In this document: positions 8,635-17,083 of the stretch, piece by piece
Layout: each line of letters begins with the position of its first letter
How positions within the stretch are numbered: position 1 is the stretch's first letter
NCBI RefSeq assembly: GCF_048320135.1
Contig: NZ_CP182947.1
Location: forward strand, 1,116,001-1,180,000
Reading direction: 5' to 3'
Origin: Ideonella_A sakaiensis_A
Lineage (GTDB): Bacteria > Pseudomonadota > Gammaproteobacteria > Burkholderiales > Burkholderiaceae_C
Length of the DNA stretch: 64,000 nt
Translations under genes and position numbers: made by a program
Notes under the pieces: model-generated
Told to the model about the DNA's origin: nothing
The model's input: the letters and a program-made list of their open reading frames with translations, nothing else
Database searches by the model: none

Positions 8635-9600
8635 ATGCCGTTGACCCGATTCACCTTGCGCCAGATCGAGGCCTTTCTGGCAGTGGCCGAGCTGCACAAT
8701 TTCACCGCCGCTGCCGACCGGCTCGGCTTGACTGCGCAGGCAGTCAGCCAACTGGTGGCCGAACTCGAGTCGGTGCTCGAATTCCGCTTGTTCGACCGCA
8801 CGACGCGGCGGGTGGCAGTGTCCAGCGCCGGGCGCGACTTCCTGCCGGCGGCGCAGACGATCGCACGCAATGTGCAAGCGGCCGAAAGCACCGCCAACGA
8901 TGTGCGCCACCGCGCCGCCGGCGTCGTGCGGGTCGGTGCGCCACTGGTGCTGGCCAGCACCGCCGTGCCCGAGGCCATCATGGCGTTTCAGGTTGCGCGG
9001 CCGAGGGTCGTCGTCCGCGTGCGCGACCTGCCGGTGGAAAACCTGGTCGACAGCGTCAACGCCGGTGACGTCGATATTGCCGTCGGTCCGGACCGTCCTG
9101 CCGGCAGCGACGTCGCCAGGCAGGCGCTGTTCGACAGCGCCTGGGTCTTGTGGTGTTCGCCTGCGCATCCACTGGCGCAGCGCAGCGCGCTGCGCTGGCG
9201 CGACCTGCTCGAGCAGCCGCTGGTCGCAGCCGGCTACGACCACGAACGCAGCGTCGGCCAGATGAGGCTGAGCGTGCCCGAGGAATCGAGGGTCAGACCG
9301 GTCGACGTCGTCGACAACATCACCACCGCAATGGGCATCGCGGCGCAGGGCATCGCGGCGACGCTGGCGCCGGCCTATGTTGCCGTTCTCGCGGTCCGCT
9401 ACGGGCTGGTGATGCGGCGCGTGCTCGAACCCGAGACGGTGCGCAAGGTCTGCCTCTACAAGCCGTTGGCGCGCAGCCTGTCGCCGGCCGCCGAGGGTTT
9501 TGCCGATCACCTCGCGCAGTGGCTGCCCGGCTGGGCCGATCGCATCGCGTTGGATCACGCTGCCGGGCAGAAAAACCAGGCCCGGCGGCGCTCGCGCTGA
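8635..9600 (+). CDS. LysR-family transcriptional regulator of the hpa-type operon
   Basis: A 321-residue LysR regulator. Seen: the N-terminal helix-turn-helix FLAVAELHNFTAAADRLGLT followed by AQAVSQLVAELESVLEFRLF and DRTTRRVAVSSAGRDF, and an effector-binding domain from about residue 90. The C-terminal 15 residues are basic (KKNQARRRSR-like). The ATG at 8635 is preferred over an upstream ATG at 8470, which would run into hpaH. It is transcribed divergently from hpaH, the standard arrangement for a LysR activator of a catabolic operon. The effector is unknown; a pathway intermediate is likely. It converges on the next gene with 41 bp between the stops. Confidence 0.9.
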   Translation: MPLTRFTLRQIEAFLAVAELHNFTAAADRLGLTAQAVSQLVAELESVLEFRLFDRTTRRVAVSSAGRDFLPAAQTIARNVQAAESTANDVRHRAAGVVRVGAPLVLASTAVPEAIMAFQVARPRVVVRVRDLPVENLVDSVNAGDVDIAVGPDRPAGSDVARQALFDSAWVLWCSPAHPLAQRSALRWRDLLEQPLVAAGYDHERSVGQMRLSVPEESRVRPVDVVDNITTAMGIAAQGIAATLAPAYVAVLAVRYGLVMRRVLEPETVRKVCLYKPLARSLSPAAEGFADHLAQWLPGWADRIALDHAAGQKNQARRRSR

Positions 9601-9641
9601 GCGGCCGTTGCAAACGGAAGGGCTGGCCCGGTTCGCTGGCT

Positions 9642-10964
9642 TCAGTCCAGTACACGCCCCGGGTTCAGCGTCTGCTTCGGATCGAGCGCCTGCTTCAGCG
9701 TGCGCAGCAGCGCGATCTGCGCAGGGTTGCGCGTCATCTCGAGGAACGGCTTCTTGATGAAACCGACGCCATGTTCGGCGCTGATCGTCCCGTGGTGGCC
9801 TTGCAGCTCGCGGTAGACGAGTTCATCGACGGTGTGCTTGTCCTGCTCAGCGTGTGGCCCGGTCACCAGGTGCAGGTTGTTGTCTCCGAGGTGGCCGAAA
9901 AACAGGTGCTCGGCGTTCGGAAAGCGCGACTTCAGCACGGCCTCGACCCGTTCGACGAAGTCCGGAATCTGCTTCAGCGCCAGGCCACAGTCGAAATTGA
10001 CCGTCGGCTTCAGGTGCGTCAGCAGTTCGGGGATGCTTTGCCGCAGGCGCCAGAAGGATTCGACGTCCGACAAGCTCGATGCGACTGCGCAGTCGCTGAT
10101 CAGCTCGGCCTCGAAGGCGCCTTCCAGCGCTGCCTGCAACTGCTCATCGACGGTCTGGCCCTGCACTCCGCGCGCCTCGATCAGCACCGCCCACGGGCTT
10201 TGCGGATCGACGGGGTTGCGAACACCGCTCAGCGAGGCCGACATCTCGACGAAGCGCTGCGACATGAATTCATAGGCGTGCAACATGCCGCCCAGCGTCT
10301 GCTTCAGGTGGCGCAGCAGCTTGGCCACCGCCACCATGTCGGGCAGCGCGGCGATCGCAGCCACCGTCGGGCCGGGCGGCGGCTGCAGTTTCAGTACCAG
10401 CCGGGTGATGATGCCCAGCGTGCCTTCCGAGCCGATGAACAGGAAGCGCGGGTCGAGGCCGGCGCTGTTTTTCACCAACCGGGTCAGCGATTCGAGCACC
10501 GTGCCGTCGGCCAGCACGGCCTCGAGGCCGAGCACCGAGTCGCGCATCGTGCCGTAGCGCAGAACCCGTTCGCCGCCGGCGTTGGTCGCCGCGTTGCCAC
10601 CAACCTGGCAACTGCCGCGTGCGCCGAGATCGACCGGAAAAAACCAGCCCGCATCTGCGGCGGCGCTCTGCACCTGCTCCAGCGTCGCGCCGGCCTGCAC
10701 CACCATCACGCCTTCGAGATCGTCGATCTCCTCGATCTGGTTCATCCGCTCGAGGTTGATGACGACGTCGCCGTCGGCCGGAACGGCACCGCCGGCCAGG
10801 CCGGTCAGCCCGCCCTGGATCGTGATCTTGCGGCCCTGCCGGTGGCAATCGGCAACGATGGCGGCCACTTCTGCGGCCGTCGCTGGTCTGTGCAATTCGG
10901 CCGGTCGGCCGCGGGTCAAGCCGCTCCAGTCGGTCAGAAAGCGGTCTTCGATGTCATTGGTCAT
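9642..10964 (-). CDS. FAD-binding oxidoreductase, GlcD/D-2-hydroxyacid dehydrogenase type
   Basis: A 440-residue flavoprotein, second of its family in the window and clearly a different subgroup from the one at 5.5-6.9 kb. Seen: KITIQGGLTGLAGGA (FAD pyrophosphate loop, near residue 48), GSCQVGGNAATNAGGERVLR, IGSEGTLGIITRLVLKL, and the C-terminal FGHLGDNNLHLVTGP with TISAEHGVGFIKK. The start at 10964 follows GGGAGGCC. It stands alone, divergent from the TetR-Bug-amidase operon with 78 bp between, so the TetR protein may control both. The substrate is probably a D-2-hydroxyacid; nothing in the sequence fixes which. Confidence 0.88.
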   Translation of the reverse strand: MTNDIEDRFLTDWSGLTRGRPAELHRPATAAEVAAIVADCHRQGRKITIQGGLTGLAGGAVPADGDVVINLERMNQIEEIDDLEGVMVVQAGATLEQVQSAAADAGWFFPVDLGARGSCQVGGNAATNAGGERVLRYGTMRDSVLGLEAVLADGTVLESLTRLVKNSAGLDPRFLFIGSEGTLGIITRLVLKLQPPPGPTVAAIAALPDMVAVAKLLRHLKQTLGGMLHAYEFMSQRFVEMSASLSGVRNPVDPQSPWAVLIEARGVQGQTVDEQLQAALEGAFEAELISDCAVASSLSDVESFWRLRQSIPELLTHLKPTVNFDCGLALKQIPDFVERVEAVLKSRFPNAEHLFFGHLGDNNLHLVTGPHAEQDKHTVDELVYRELQGHHGTISAEHGVGFIKKPFLEMTRNPAQIALLRTLKQALDPKQTLNPGRVLD

Positions 10965-11009
10965 TGCGGGCCTCCCGGTCAGGTGGTCGTTAGGGTATCC
11001 ATCAGTTTC

Positions 11010-11027
11010 ACAATACAGGTGTAATGT
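11010..11027. promoter_or_regulatory. Imperfect palindrome, candidate TetR operator
   Basis: ACAaTACA-GG-TGTAaTGT is an 18-bp palindrome with 14 of 18 positions symmetric, 15 bp upstream of the tetR-type start and inside the short region shared with the divergent flavoprotein gene. TetR proteins bind such 8+8 dyads and usually regulate themselves and the neighbouring divergent gene. The assignment is inferred from position and symmetry. Confidence 0.5.
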
Positions 11028-11042
11028 CTATTCTTCAACCCC

Positions 11043-11735
11043 ATGAACTCCCTTACAGACCGCCGCAGCCGTGCGGACCGTGCGCGAGATACCCGTGCAC
11101 ACCTGATCGCAACGGCCATCGAGGTGGTTCGCACCCGCAGCTATGGCCAGGCCACGATGTTCGAGTTGGCCAAGGCCGCAGGCGTTACTCCGGGTGCGCT
11201 GCAGCACCATTTCGGCTCGCGCGCGGAGCTGATGCTCGAGGTGCTGCAGGCCATTCTGGAAGCGAGCGACGAAAGTGGTGTGCCCTGGCCTGAAGCCAGC
11301 ATGCCGCTGCCTCAGCGCTGCCAGGCGCTGGTGCAGGTGCTGTGGCAGAGCCTGTACGAGCCTCCGCGTTTCCTGGCGGCGTGGAGCGTTTACTTCGGCA
11401 GCGCCGGCGACGCCGAACTGCAGCCCCGCGTCGCCCTGTTGCGTCGGCAGTTGGTCGCCTCGATGTACCAACGCTTTGCCGATGTGCTGCCCGAGGCCCA
11501 CGCGCAGCCCGACTTTGTAGCGCAGGTCGACCTGGTGCTGTCCGCACTTCGCGGGCTCGGCGTGGCGCGCCTTTTCGGCCCCGACAGCGCGGCCGAAAAG
11601 GCTCAACTGGAACTGCTGGGCGGAATGATCGCCCGCTGGTGTGCCCCGCTCGCCCAAACCGAGCCCACCACCGCGCGCAGCGCGATTGCGCCACGCCCCA
11701 ACAACCCCCATCGTCCCAGGAGGAAATCCCCATGA
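11043..11735 (+). CDS. TetR-family transcriptional regulator
   Basis: A 230-residue TetR-family repressor. Seen: a basic N-terminus, then the DNA-binding domain at residues about 20-65, with TRAHLIATAIEVVRTRSYG, the turn MFELAKAAGVTPGALQHHFG, and SRAELMLEVLQ. The rest is helical and should bind a ligand. The last 25 residues (rich in Pro and Arg) look like read-through into the gene overlap. Its stop overlaps the ATG of the Bug protein (ATGA), so regulator, binding protein and amidase form one tightly packed operon. A palindrome just upstream suggests autoregulation. Confidence 0.9.
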   Translation: MNSLTDRRSRADRARDTRAHLIATAIEVVRTRSYGQATMFELAKAAGVTPGALQHHFGSRAELMLEVLQAILEASDESGVPWPEASMPLPQRCQALVQVLWQSLYEPPRFLAAWSVYFGSAGDAELQPRVALLRRQLVASMYQRFADVLPEAHAQPDFVAQVDLVLSALRGLGVARLFGPDSAAEKAQLELLGGMIARWCAPLAQTEPTTARSAIAPRPNNPHRPRRKSP

Positions 11736-12730
11736 CCACCCACCGTCGCCATGCCCTGAACCACGGCCTGCGTCTGGCCTTGCTGTGCGCCGTTGCAGCG
11801 GTCACCGCACCGTCCACTGCTTGGGCCCAGGCCTTTCCGAGCAAGCCGGTGACCTTGGTGGTGCCCTACCCACCGGGCGGTGCCACCGACGTGATCGGCC
11901 GCATTCTCGCCAATGCGATGGGCGCCAGGCTTGGCCAGCAGGTGCTGGTGGAGAACCGTGCCGGCGCCGGCACGGCCATTGGCGCCGGCCAGGTGGCGCA
12001 GTCCGCGCCGGATGGCTATACGCTGTTGATCAGCTCCAACACCACCTTCACCATCAACCCGGCGCTCAAGGCCAAGCTGCCCTATGACCCGCTGACCAGT
12101 TTCGAGTCGATCGGCGTGATGGGTACCTCGCCATTGGTGCTGCTGGCCCACCCTTCGGTGCCGGCCAAGAACCTGAAGGAGCTGGTGGCGCTGGCCAAGG
12201 CCAAGCCCGGCCAGCTCAACTTCGGCTCCTTCGGCAACGGCACCACGGCGCACTTTGCCGGTGAACTGCTGAAGGTGATGGCCGACATCAACATCGTGCA
12301 TGTGCCCTACAAAGGCAGCGCGCCGGCCATGCAGGACCTGATCGGCGGGCAGATCCAGCTGACTTTCGACACCAACGTGGCTGCCATACCGCAGGTCAAC
12401 GGCGGCAAGGTCAAGGCCATCGCGGTGACCTCGTTGAAACCATCACCCACCATGCCCGGTGTGCCGTCGATCGCCCAGTCGGGCTACGAAGGCTACGAGA
12501 TGGTGCCCTGGATCACCGTGGTGGCGCCGCGCGGCCTGCCGGCACCCGTCCGCACCGCGCTGACCAAGGCCTTTGCCGACAGCCTGGCCGACGCCGATAC
12601 CCGCACCCAGCTGACCGCTCGCGGCGTTGACGTGCAGCCCGAGCCCCCTGCCGCCTACGAGCGCCGCGTGGCCGAGGAGCTGCCCAAGCTGCGGGCCTAT
12701 GTGCACAAGGCCGGGCTGAGCGAACAGTGA
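11732..12730 (+). CDS. Bug family (TctC-type) periplasmic substrate-binding protein
   Basis: A 332-residue binding protein of the tripartite tricarboxylate transporter family, very abundant in Burkholderiales. Seen: a signal peptide ending STAWAQA near residue 33, then FPSKPVTLVVPYPPGGATD, VENRAGAGTAIGAGQVA, DGYTLLISSNTTFTINPAL, VPYKGSAPAMQDLIGGQIQL and the C-terminal PPAAYERRVAEELPK, all standard Bug features. The ATG at 11732 follows AGGAGGAAA. It overlaps the TetR gene (ATGA) and the amidase gene (GTGA). No TctA/TctB permease genes are nearby, as is usual for orphan Bug proteins. The ligand may be an amide or its acid, given the downstream amidase. Confidence 0.92.
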   Translation: MTTHRRHALNHGLRLALLCAVAAVTAPSTAWAQAFPSKPVTLVVPYPPGGATDVIGRILANAMGARLGQQVLVENRAGAGTAIGAGQVAQSAPDGYTLLISSNTTFTINPALKAKLPYDPLTSFESIGVMGTSPLVLLAHPSVPAKNLKELVALAKAKPGQLNFGSFGNGTTAHFAGELLKVMADINIVHVPYKGSAPAMQDLIGGQIQLTFDTNVAAIPQVNGGKVKAIAVTSLKPSPTMPGVPSIAQSGYEGYEMVPWITVVAPRGLPAPVRTALTKAFADSLADADTRTQLTARGVDVQPEPPAAYERRVAEELPKLRAYVHKAGLSEQ

Positions 12731-14259
12731 GCACCGACGCCGCGGTGACCGAGCTGGGTGCAGTGGCGCTGCGCGCGCTGATCGGCCGTCGCGCGCTGTC
12801 ACCTGTGGAGCTGATGGACGCCTGCATCGCCCGCATCGAGGCACTGAACCCGGCGGTCAATGCGCTCGCGGCGACCGACTTCGAGCGCGCACGCACGGCG
12901 GCCCGCGCGGCCGAGGCGGCGGTGATGCGCGGCGACGCGCTGGGCCTGCTGCATGGCCTGCCGCTGGGCGTGAAGGACCTGCAGGACACCGCCGGTTTGT
13001 TGACCACCGGCGGCAGCATCGGCCGACGCAATCATGTGCCTGTGCGTGACAACGCGCTGGTCGCCAGGCTGCGAGCGGCCGGAGCCATCGTGGTGGCCAA
13101 GACCAACGTGCCCGACATGGGTGCTGGCGCCAATACACGCAACCCGGTGTGGGGCGCCACCGGCAACCCGTTCAACCCGAACCTGAACGCAGGCGGCTCG
13201 TCCGGCGGCTCGGCGGCGGCGTTGGCACTGGACATGCTGCCGCTGGCCACCGGGTCGGACACCGGCGGGTCGCTGCGCATCCCGGCCGCGTTGTGCGGCG
13301 TGGTCGGCCTGCGGCCGTCCCCCGGCCTGGTGGCCAACGATGCGCGGCCGCTGGGCTGGTCGGTGATCTCGGTGCTGGGGCCGATGGCCCGTGATGTGGC
13401 CGACACCCGGCTGCTGCTGCGTGCCAGCGCGGGCCTTGACGCGCGTGACCCCTTGTCGTGCGTGCAACCCGACCTGGACCAGCCGCCGGCCGCGGTCGAT
13501 CTGTCACGGCTGCGCATCGGATTTACCGAAGACTTCGGCTGCTGCGCGGTCGACCCGATGGTGCGCCGCGTGTTCCGCGACCGCATCGAGGGGCTGCAGC
13601 GGCTGGGCGCGCAGTGCCGGCCGCTGACCCTGGACCTGGCCGACGGCCACCGGGTCTTCGACGTGTTGCGTGCCGAGAGCTTTTATGCCGCCTATGCCGA
13701 CACGCTGGCCAGCGCACCTGAGACCCTGGCGCCGCATGTGCGCGCCAACGTGGAACTGGCAGGCCGCATGACGCTGGGCGACCGCACCTGGGCACACCTG
13801 ACGCAAACCCGCATCGCCCGCGACTTTGCACGGGCGTTCGATGACGTGGACCTGATCGTTGCGCCCACCTCGCCGGTGACGCCGTTCGCCTGGACTCAGC
13901 TGTACGCCGCCGAAATAGACGGGCAGCCGATGGAAAACTACTACCGCTGGCTGGCGCTGACCTACCTCGGCACCCTGGCCACCAACCCCTCGCTGAGCCT
14001 GCCCTGCGGCGTAGACGAGGCCGGCATGCCCTTCGGACTGCAGCTGATGGCCCCGCTGCGCAGCGACGCCTGGCTGTTGTGTGCGGCGCAGGCGCTGGAG
14101 CAGGCCTGGTCCGCCCAGCCCGGTCTGTGTCGACCCCGCCCGAATGTGGCCGCCCTGGTCGACCCTCGGCAGGCGCCGCAGCCAGCGCTGCGCAGCATTG
14201 TGACCCACCCGCCGGGAACGGGCCGCGCCAGCGCCGACGGGTTGGCCACGGCGGTGTAG
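12727..14259 (+). CDS. Amidase (amidase signature family)
   Basis: A 510-residue amidase-signature hydrolase. Seen: the catalytic Lys in LPLGVKDLQDTAGLL, the signature GGSSGGSAAALAL near residue 160 with the cis-Ser and nucleophile in GSDTGGSLRIPAALCG, and GLRPSPG. No signal peptide is seen, so it acts in the cytoplasm. The start is GTG at 12727, overlapping the Bug stop as GTGA, and no ATG lies near the expected N-terminus. It probably hydrolyses an amide brought in with help of the Bug protein. The C-terminal 30 residues are unlike family members and may be unstructured. Confidence 0.9.
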   Translation: MSTDAAVTELGAVALRALIGRRALSPVELMDACIARIEALNPAVNALAATDFERARTAARAAEAAVMRGDALGLLHGLPLGVKDLQDTAGLLTTGGSIGRRNHVPVRDNALVARLRAAGAIVVAKTNVPDMGAGANTRNPVWGATGNPFNPNLNAGGSSGGSAAALALDMLPLATGSDTGGSLRIPAALCGVVGLRPSPGLVANDARPLGWSVISVLGPMARDVADTRLLLRASAGLDARDPLSCVQPDLDQPPAAVDLSRLRIGFTEDFGCCAVDPMVRRVFRDRIEGLQRLGAQCRPLTLDLADGHRVFDVLRAESFYAAYADTLASAPETLAPHVRANVELAGRMTLGDRTWAHLTQTRIARDFARAFDDVDLIVAPTSPVTPFAWTQLYAAEIDGQPMENYYRWLALTYLGTLATNPSLSLPCGVDEAGMPFGLQLMAPLRSDAWLLCAAQALEQAWSAQPGLCRPRPNVAALVDPRQAPQPALRSIVTHPPGTGRASADGLATAV

Positions 14260-14328
14260 CGAAGGCGCTGTGTGCCAAAGGCCACCGGCCGCTTCGTCCA
14301 GGCGCTCGGCGAAACACGGATGCTTCGA

Positions 14329-15255
14329 TCAGCTGCGTCGTTTCGGCATCGCAGCAGCAGCGAGCTGCCAAGGCGTTTCGGCGAACCGCTCCACCAGAAA
14401 ATCCAGCAACGCACGCACCGCAGGCGACAAGTGCCTGCGTGATGTGTAGAGGGCATAGATCGACAAGGGCGGCGGGGTCCAGTCCGGCAGCACCCGCTGC
14501 AGGCTGCCGTCGGCGAGGTGCGGTTTGGTCAGATACGTGGGCTGCAGGGCCAACCCGCCACCGGCCAATGCGGCGCGCAGCAAGGCCGTCGCCTCGTTGG
14601 CGCTGAAGTGGCTGCTGACCTTGACCTCGACTTGCTCGGCGCCACGACTGAGCAGCCACGCGCTCTTGCCGAAATTGGCGTAGGTCAGACAGCGATGCCC
14701 GGCAAGGTCGGCTGGCGAACGCGGCACACCCAGGTTGGCCAGATACCCGGGTGAGGCGACCAGCACCGATGTGCACGGCGCCAGCACTCGGCCGATCAGC
14801 GCGGGATCAGGCTCGGCGCTGATGCGTATCGCCAGGTCGATACGCGCTTCCACCAGGTTGAGTGCGCCCTCGCTGGCGTTGAGGTCGATCTTCAGTTGAG
14901 GATGCAGTTGCAGAAAGTCGACTACCGCGGCCGCCATCTGCGCGTAGGCAAACGACATGCTGCAGGTGATGCGCAGCTGACCACGCAGCGCGCCGTCCGA
15001 GCTTTTCGTTTCGTCCTCGACGTCTTCCATCAGCGCCAGCATCTGCTGGCTGCGACGCAGGCAGTGTTCGCCCGCATCGGTCAGCGTCACGCTGCGGGTG
15101 GTGCGCTGCAGCAGGCGCGAGCCCAGCCACTGTTCCAGCGCACCGACGTACCGGGTGACCATGGTGCGGGACATGTCCAGCTTGTCCGCCGCGGCGCTGA
15201 AGCTGCCAGCGGTGGCCACTTCCACGAATACCTGCATCGCCGCCAATCGATCCAT
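14329..15255 (-). CDS. LysR-family transcriptional regulator
   Basis: A 308-residue LysR regulator of the CrgA/DsdC-like subgroup common in proteobacteria. Seen: MDRLAAMQVFVEVATAGSFS, AAADKLDMSRTMVTRYVGAL, LLQRTTRSVTLTDAGE in the HTH region, and the effector domain with RISAEPDPALIGR and SPADLAGHRCLTY. The ATG at 15255 fits the family N-terminus; the upstream frame to 15330 does not. It is divergent from the beta-lactamase-fold gene, with 116 bp between, and probably controls it and doxX. It ends 69 bp from the convergent amidase gene. Confidence 0.9.
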   Translation of the reverse strand: MDRLAAMQVFVEVATAGSFSAAADKLDMSRTMVTRYVGALEQWLGSRLLQRTTRSVTLTDAGEHCLRRSQQMLALMEDVEDETKSSDGALRGQLRITCSMSFAYAQMAAAVVDFLQLHPQLKIDLNASEGALNLVEARIDLAIRISAEPDPALIGRVLAPCTSVLVASPGYLANLGVPRSPADLAGHRCLTYANFGKSAWLLSRGAEQVEVKVSSHFSANEATALLRAALAGGGLALQPTYLTKPHLADGSLQRVLPDWTPPPLSIYALYTSRRHLSPAVRALLDFLVERFAETPWQLAAAAMPKRRS

Positions 15256-15305
15256 GATGTGTCCGAATATTGAAACAGTGATGCCCAGAATAACCGGTTT
15301 ATCTG

Positions 15306-15318
15306 TTCGATTTTCGAA
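15306..15318. promoter_or_regulatory. T-N11-A inverted repeat, candidate LysR box
   Basis: TTCGA-TTT-TCGAA is a perfect 5-3-5 inverted repeat of the T-N11-A form bound by LysR proteins. It lies between the divergent LysR gene (start 15255) and the beta-lactamase-fold gene (start 15372), 53 bp upstream of the latter. Function is inferred from form and position. Confidence 0.45.
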
Positions 15319-15371
15319 ACTAAAGTCCACGTCAGCGCAGATTTCGCCTCTGACCCCTACTGGAGATCAAC

Positions 15372-16238
15372 ATGTTTCGCAGCACCCTCGTCGCGGCCAC
15401 CCTGGCCGTCGTATTCACCTCGGCCTTCGCCGACCAGCCGCTGTCCGTCAAGGTCTACAACGCCGACGGCAACAGCTTCAACGTCAACTCGACGCTGATC
15501 TCCGGCCAGAAGGACGCCATCGTGATCGACGCCGGCTTCACCCGCGCCGACGCGCTGCGCATCGCGGCCAATGTGCTCGACAGCGGCAAGCAACTGACCA
15601 CCATCTATGTCAGCCAGGCCGACCCGGACTACTACTTCGGCGTCGAGACCTTGAAGGAGATCTTTCCTCAGGCCGACGTGGTGACCACCCGCGCCGTGCT
15701 GGACAAGCTGACGCCCAAGCTTGCGGGCAAGGTGGCGTTCTGGGGCCCCAAGATGGGCGCCAACGCGCCGCGCAAGCCGGTCCTGCCCCGTGCGCTGGCA
15801 GGCAATGTGCTGCAGCTGGAAGACCAGACCATCGAAATCCGCGGCACTGAGGGCCTGTTAGCACACCGACCCTATGCCTGGGTACCGTCGATCAAGGCCA
15901 TCGTCGGCAACATCGGCGTATTCGGCAACATGCATGTGTGGACCGCTGACACGCAGACGCTCGCCGAGCGCGCCGCTTGGGTCGTGCAGCTCGATGAGAT
16001 GGCGGCGCTGAAGCCCGAGTTGGTGGTCCCCGGACACATGCATGCCGGCACCAAACTGGACGCCGGTTCGATTGCCTTCACCAAGGGCTATCTGCAGACC
16101 TTCGAGAAGGCCTTGCCTGTCGCCAACAACAGCGGCGACCTGATCACCGCCATGAAGCTGGCCTACCCCGAAGTCACCAGTGGCGGCATGTCGCTGGACA
16201 TCGGCGCGAAGGTCAACAAGGGCGAAATGAAGTGGTGA
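15372..16238 (+). CDS. Metallo-beta-lactamase-fold protein with degenerate metal motif, exported
   Basis: A 288-residue protein with the MBL fold. Seen: a signal peptide ending SAFA-DQ near residue 20, DAIVIDAGFTRADALR (strand and Asp of the fold), then, where family enzymes have HxHxDH, the sequence SQADPDYYFG at residues 81-90, so the metal-binding histidines are absent. A later VVPGHM matches the second conserved block. The start follows TACTGGAGA. The gene is 53 bp upstream of doxX on the same strand. Related proteins with a DPDYYFG motif may have lost hydrolase activity or use a different metal site; no function is claimed. Confidence 0.82.
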   Translation: MFRSTLVAATLAVVFTSAFADQPLSVKVYNADGNSFNVNSTLISGQKDAIVIDAGFTRADALRIAANVLDSGKQLTTIYVSQADPDYYFGVETLKEIFPQADVVTTRAVLDKLTPKLAGKVAFWGPKMGANAPRKPVLPRALAGNVLQLEDQTIEIRGTEGLLAHRPYAWVPSIKAIVGNIGVFGNMHVWTADTQTLAERAAWVVQLDEMAALKPELVVPGHMHAGTKLDAGSIAFTKGYLQTFEKALPVANNSGDLITAMKLAYPEVTSGGMSLDIGAKVNKGEMKW

Positions 16239-16291
16239 GCCAGACCGCACCCGCAAGCATCAACACAACCATTCCCTACGGAGCTTTGCCC

Positions 16292-16717
16292 ATGAACGAT
16301 TCCTTCAAGACCCCTCTCGTCGTCGCCGGCCGCATCCTGCTGGCACTGATGTTCATCCTGGCCGGCTTCAGCAAGCTGGGCAACCTGCAGGGCACTGCCG
16401 GCTACATCGCCAGCGGCGGACTGCCGTTTGCCTCGGTGCTGGCCGTCGTGGTCGGCTTGTTGGAACTGCTGGGCGGCCTGGCCATCGCGGTGGGCTTCCA
16501 GGCGCGCTGGGCTGCACTGGCGCTCGGCTTGTTCACGCTGGCGGCCAGCGTGCTGTTCCACAAGTTCTGGGCCGTGCCGGCTGAACAGGCCATGGTGCAG
16601 CAGCTGCTGTTCATGAAGAACATGTCGGTGGCTGGTGGCCTGTTCATCGTCGCGGCCCTCGGTGCCGGACCCGCGAGCGTCGACGCGCGCCGCAGCCCGC
16701 GGCTGGCCACGACCTAA
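16292..16717 (+). CDS. DoxX family membrane protein
   Basis: A 141-residue integral membrane protein of the DoxX family. Seen: four hydrophobic segments, starting with VVAGRILLALMFILAGFSK, then VLAVVVGLLELLGGLAIAVG, ALGLFTLAASVLFHKFW and SVAGGLFIVAALG. Small DoxX proteins are linked to redox functions and often sit beside LysR genes; the biochemical role is not settled. The ATG at 16292 is preferred because CGGAGC precedes it at a good distance and the upstream frame overlaps the previous gene. Probably cotranscribed with the MBL-fold gene. Confidence 0.85.
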   Translation: MNDSFKTPLVVAGRILLALMFILAGFSKLGNLQGTAGYIASGGLPFASVLAVVVGLLELLGGLAIAVGFQARWAALALGLFTLAASVLFHKFWAVPAEQAMVQQLLFMKNMSVAGGLFIVAALGAGPASVDARRSPRLATT

Positions 16718-17083
16718 GCACTGGGATGATGGCGGCCGCCGCCGCCGTGATCGCAAGCCGGGCCCCAGGCGCCATGTGGATGTCCGAGTGCCATCGCACC
16801 GAGGTTCGGATTGACGAGCGGATCGCCTTCCGGCAGTTCTGGCTCCCGCAACACGGCCAGGCCCTGGGCGGCGAAGGCCTCGTACAGCTCGATCACGTCG
16901 CCTCGTCGCCCTGGTTCGAGCGTCCAAAGGTCACATCGGCAACGGCCTCCCGGTCGAGCCCCGGATGAACAGCGCCGCGATCGGAATGGCACCGAGGTCA
17001 TCGGCACGAACCGATGACAGGGCACCGCCGTAGCGGCCGAATGGCGTGCGAACCGGGTCGCAGATGAACGCATGTCGGGTCAT
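16714..17083 (-). pseudogene. Thiolase (acetyl-CoA acetyltransferase, PcaF-like) remnant with large internal deletion
   Basis: The first 40 codons (from the ATG at 17083) read MTRHAFICDPVRTPFGRYGG then ALSSVRADDLGAIPIAAL, an excellent thiolase N-terminus of the beta-ketoadipyl-CoA type. In another frame the sequence then jumps to YEAFAAQGLAVLREPEL, DPLVNPNLGAMALGHPHGA, the thiolase C-terminal region. About 300 residues, including the active-site Cys, are missing, and the C-terminus breaks off before the second Cys. The ATG overlaps the stop of the MmgE/PrpD gene, so the intact gene once ended this operon. The remnant abuts the convergent doxX stop. Confidence 0.8.

Noticed and set aside
9150..11024. 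624-codon plus-strand frame running across the LysR and flavoprotein genes
   Set aside because: It crosses two real genes of opposite strands and has no coherent protein character.
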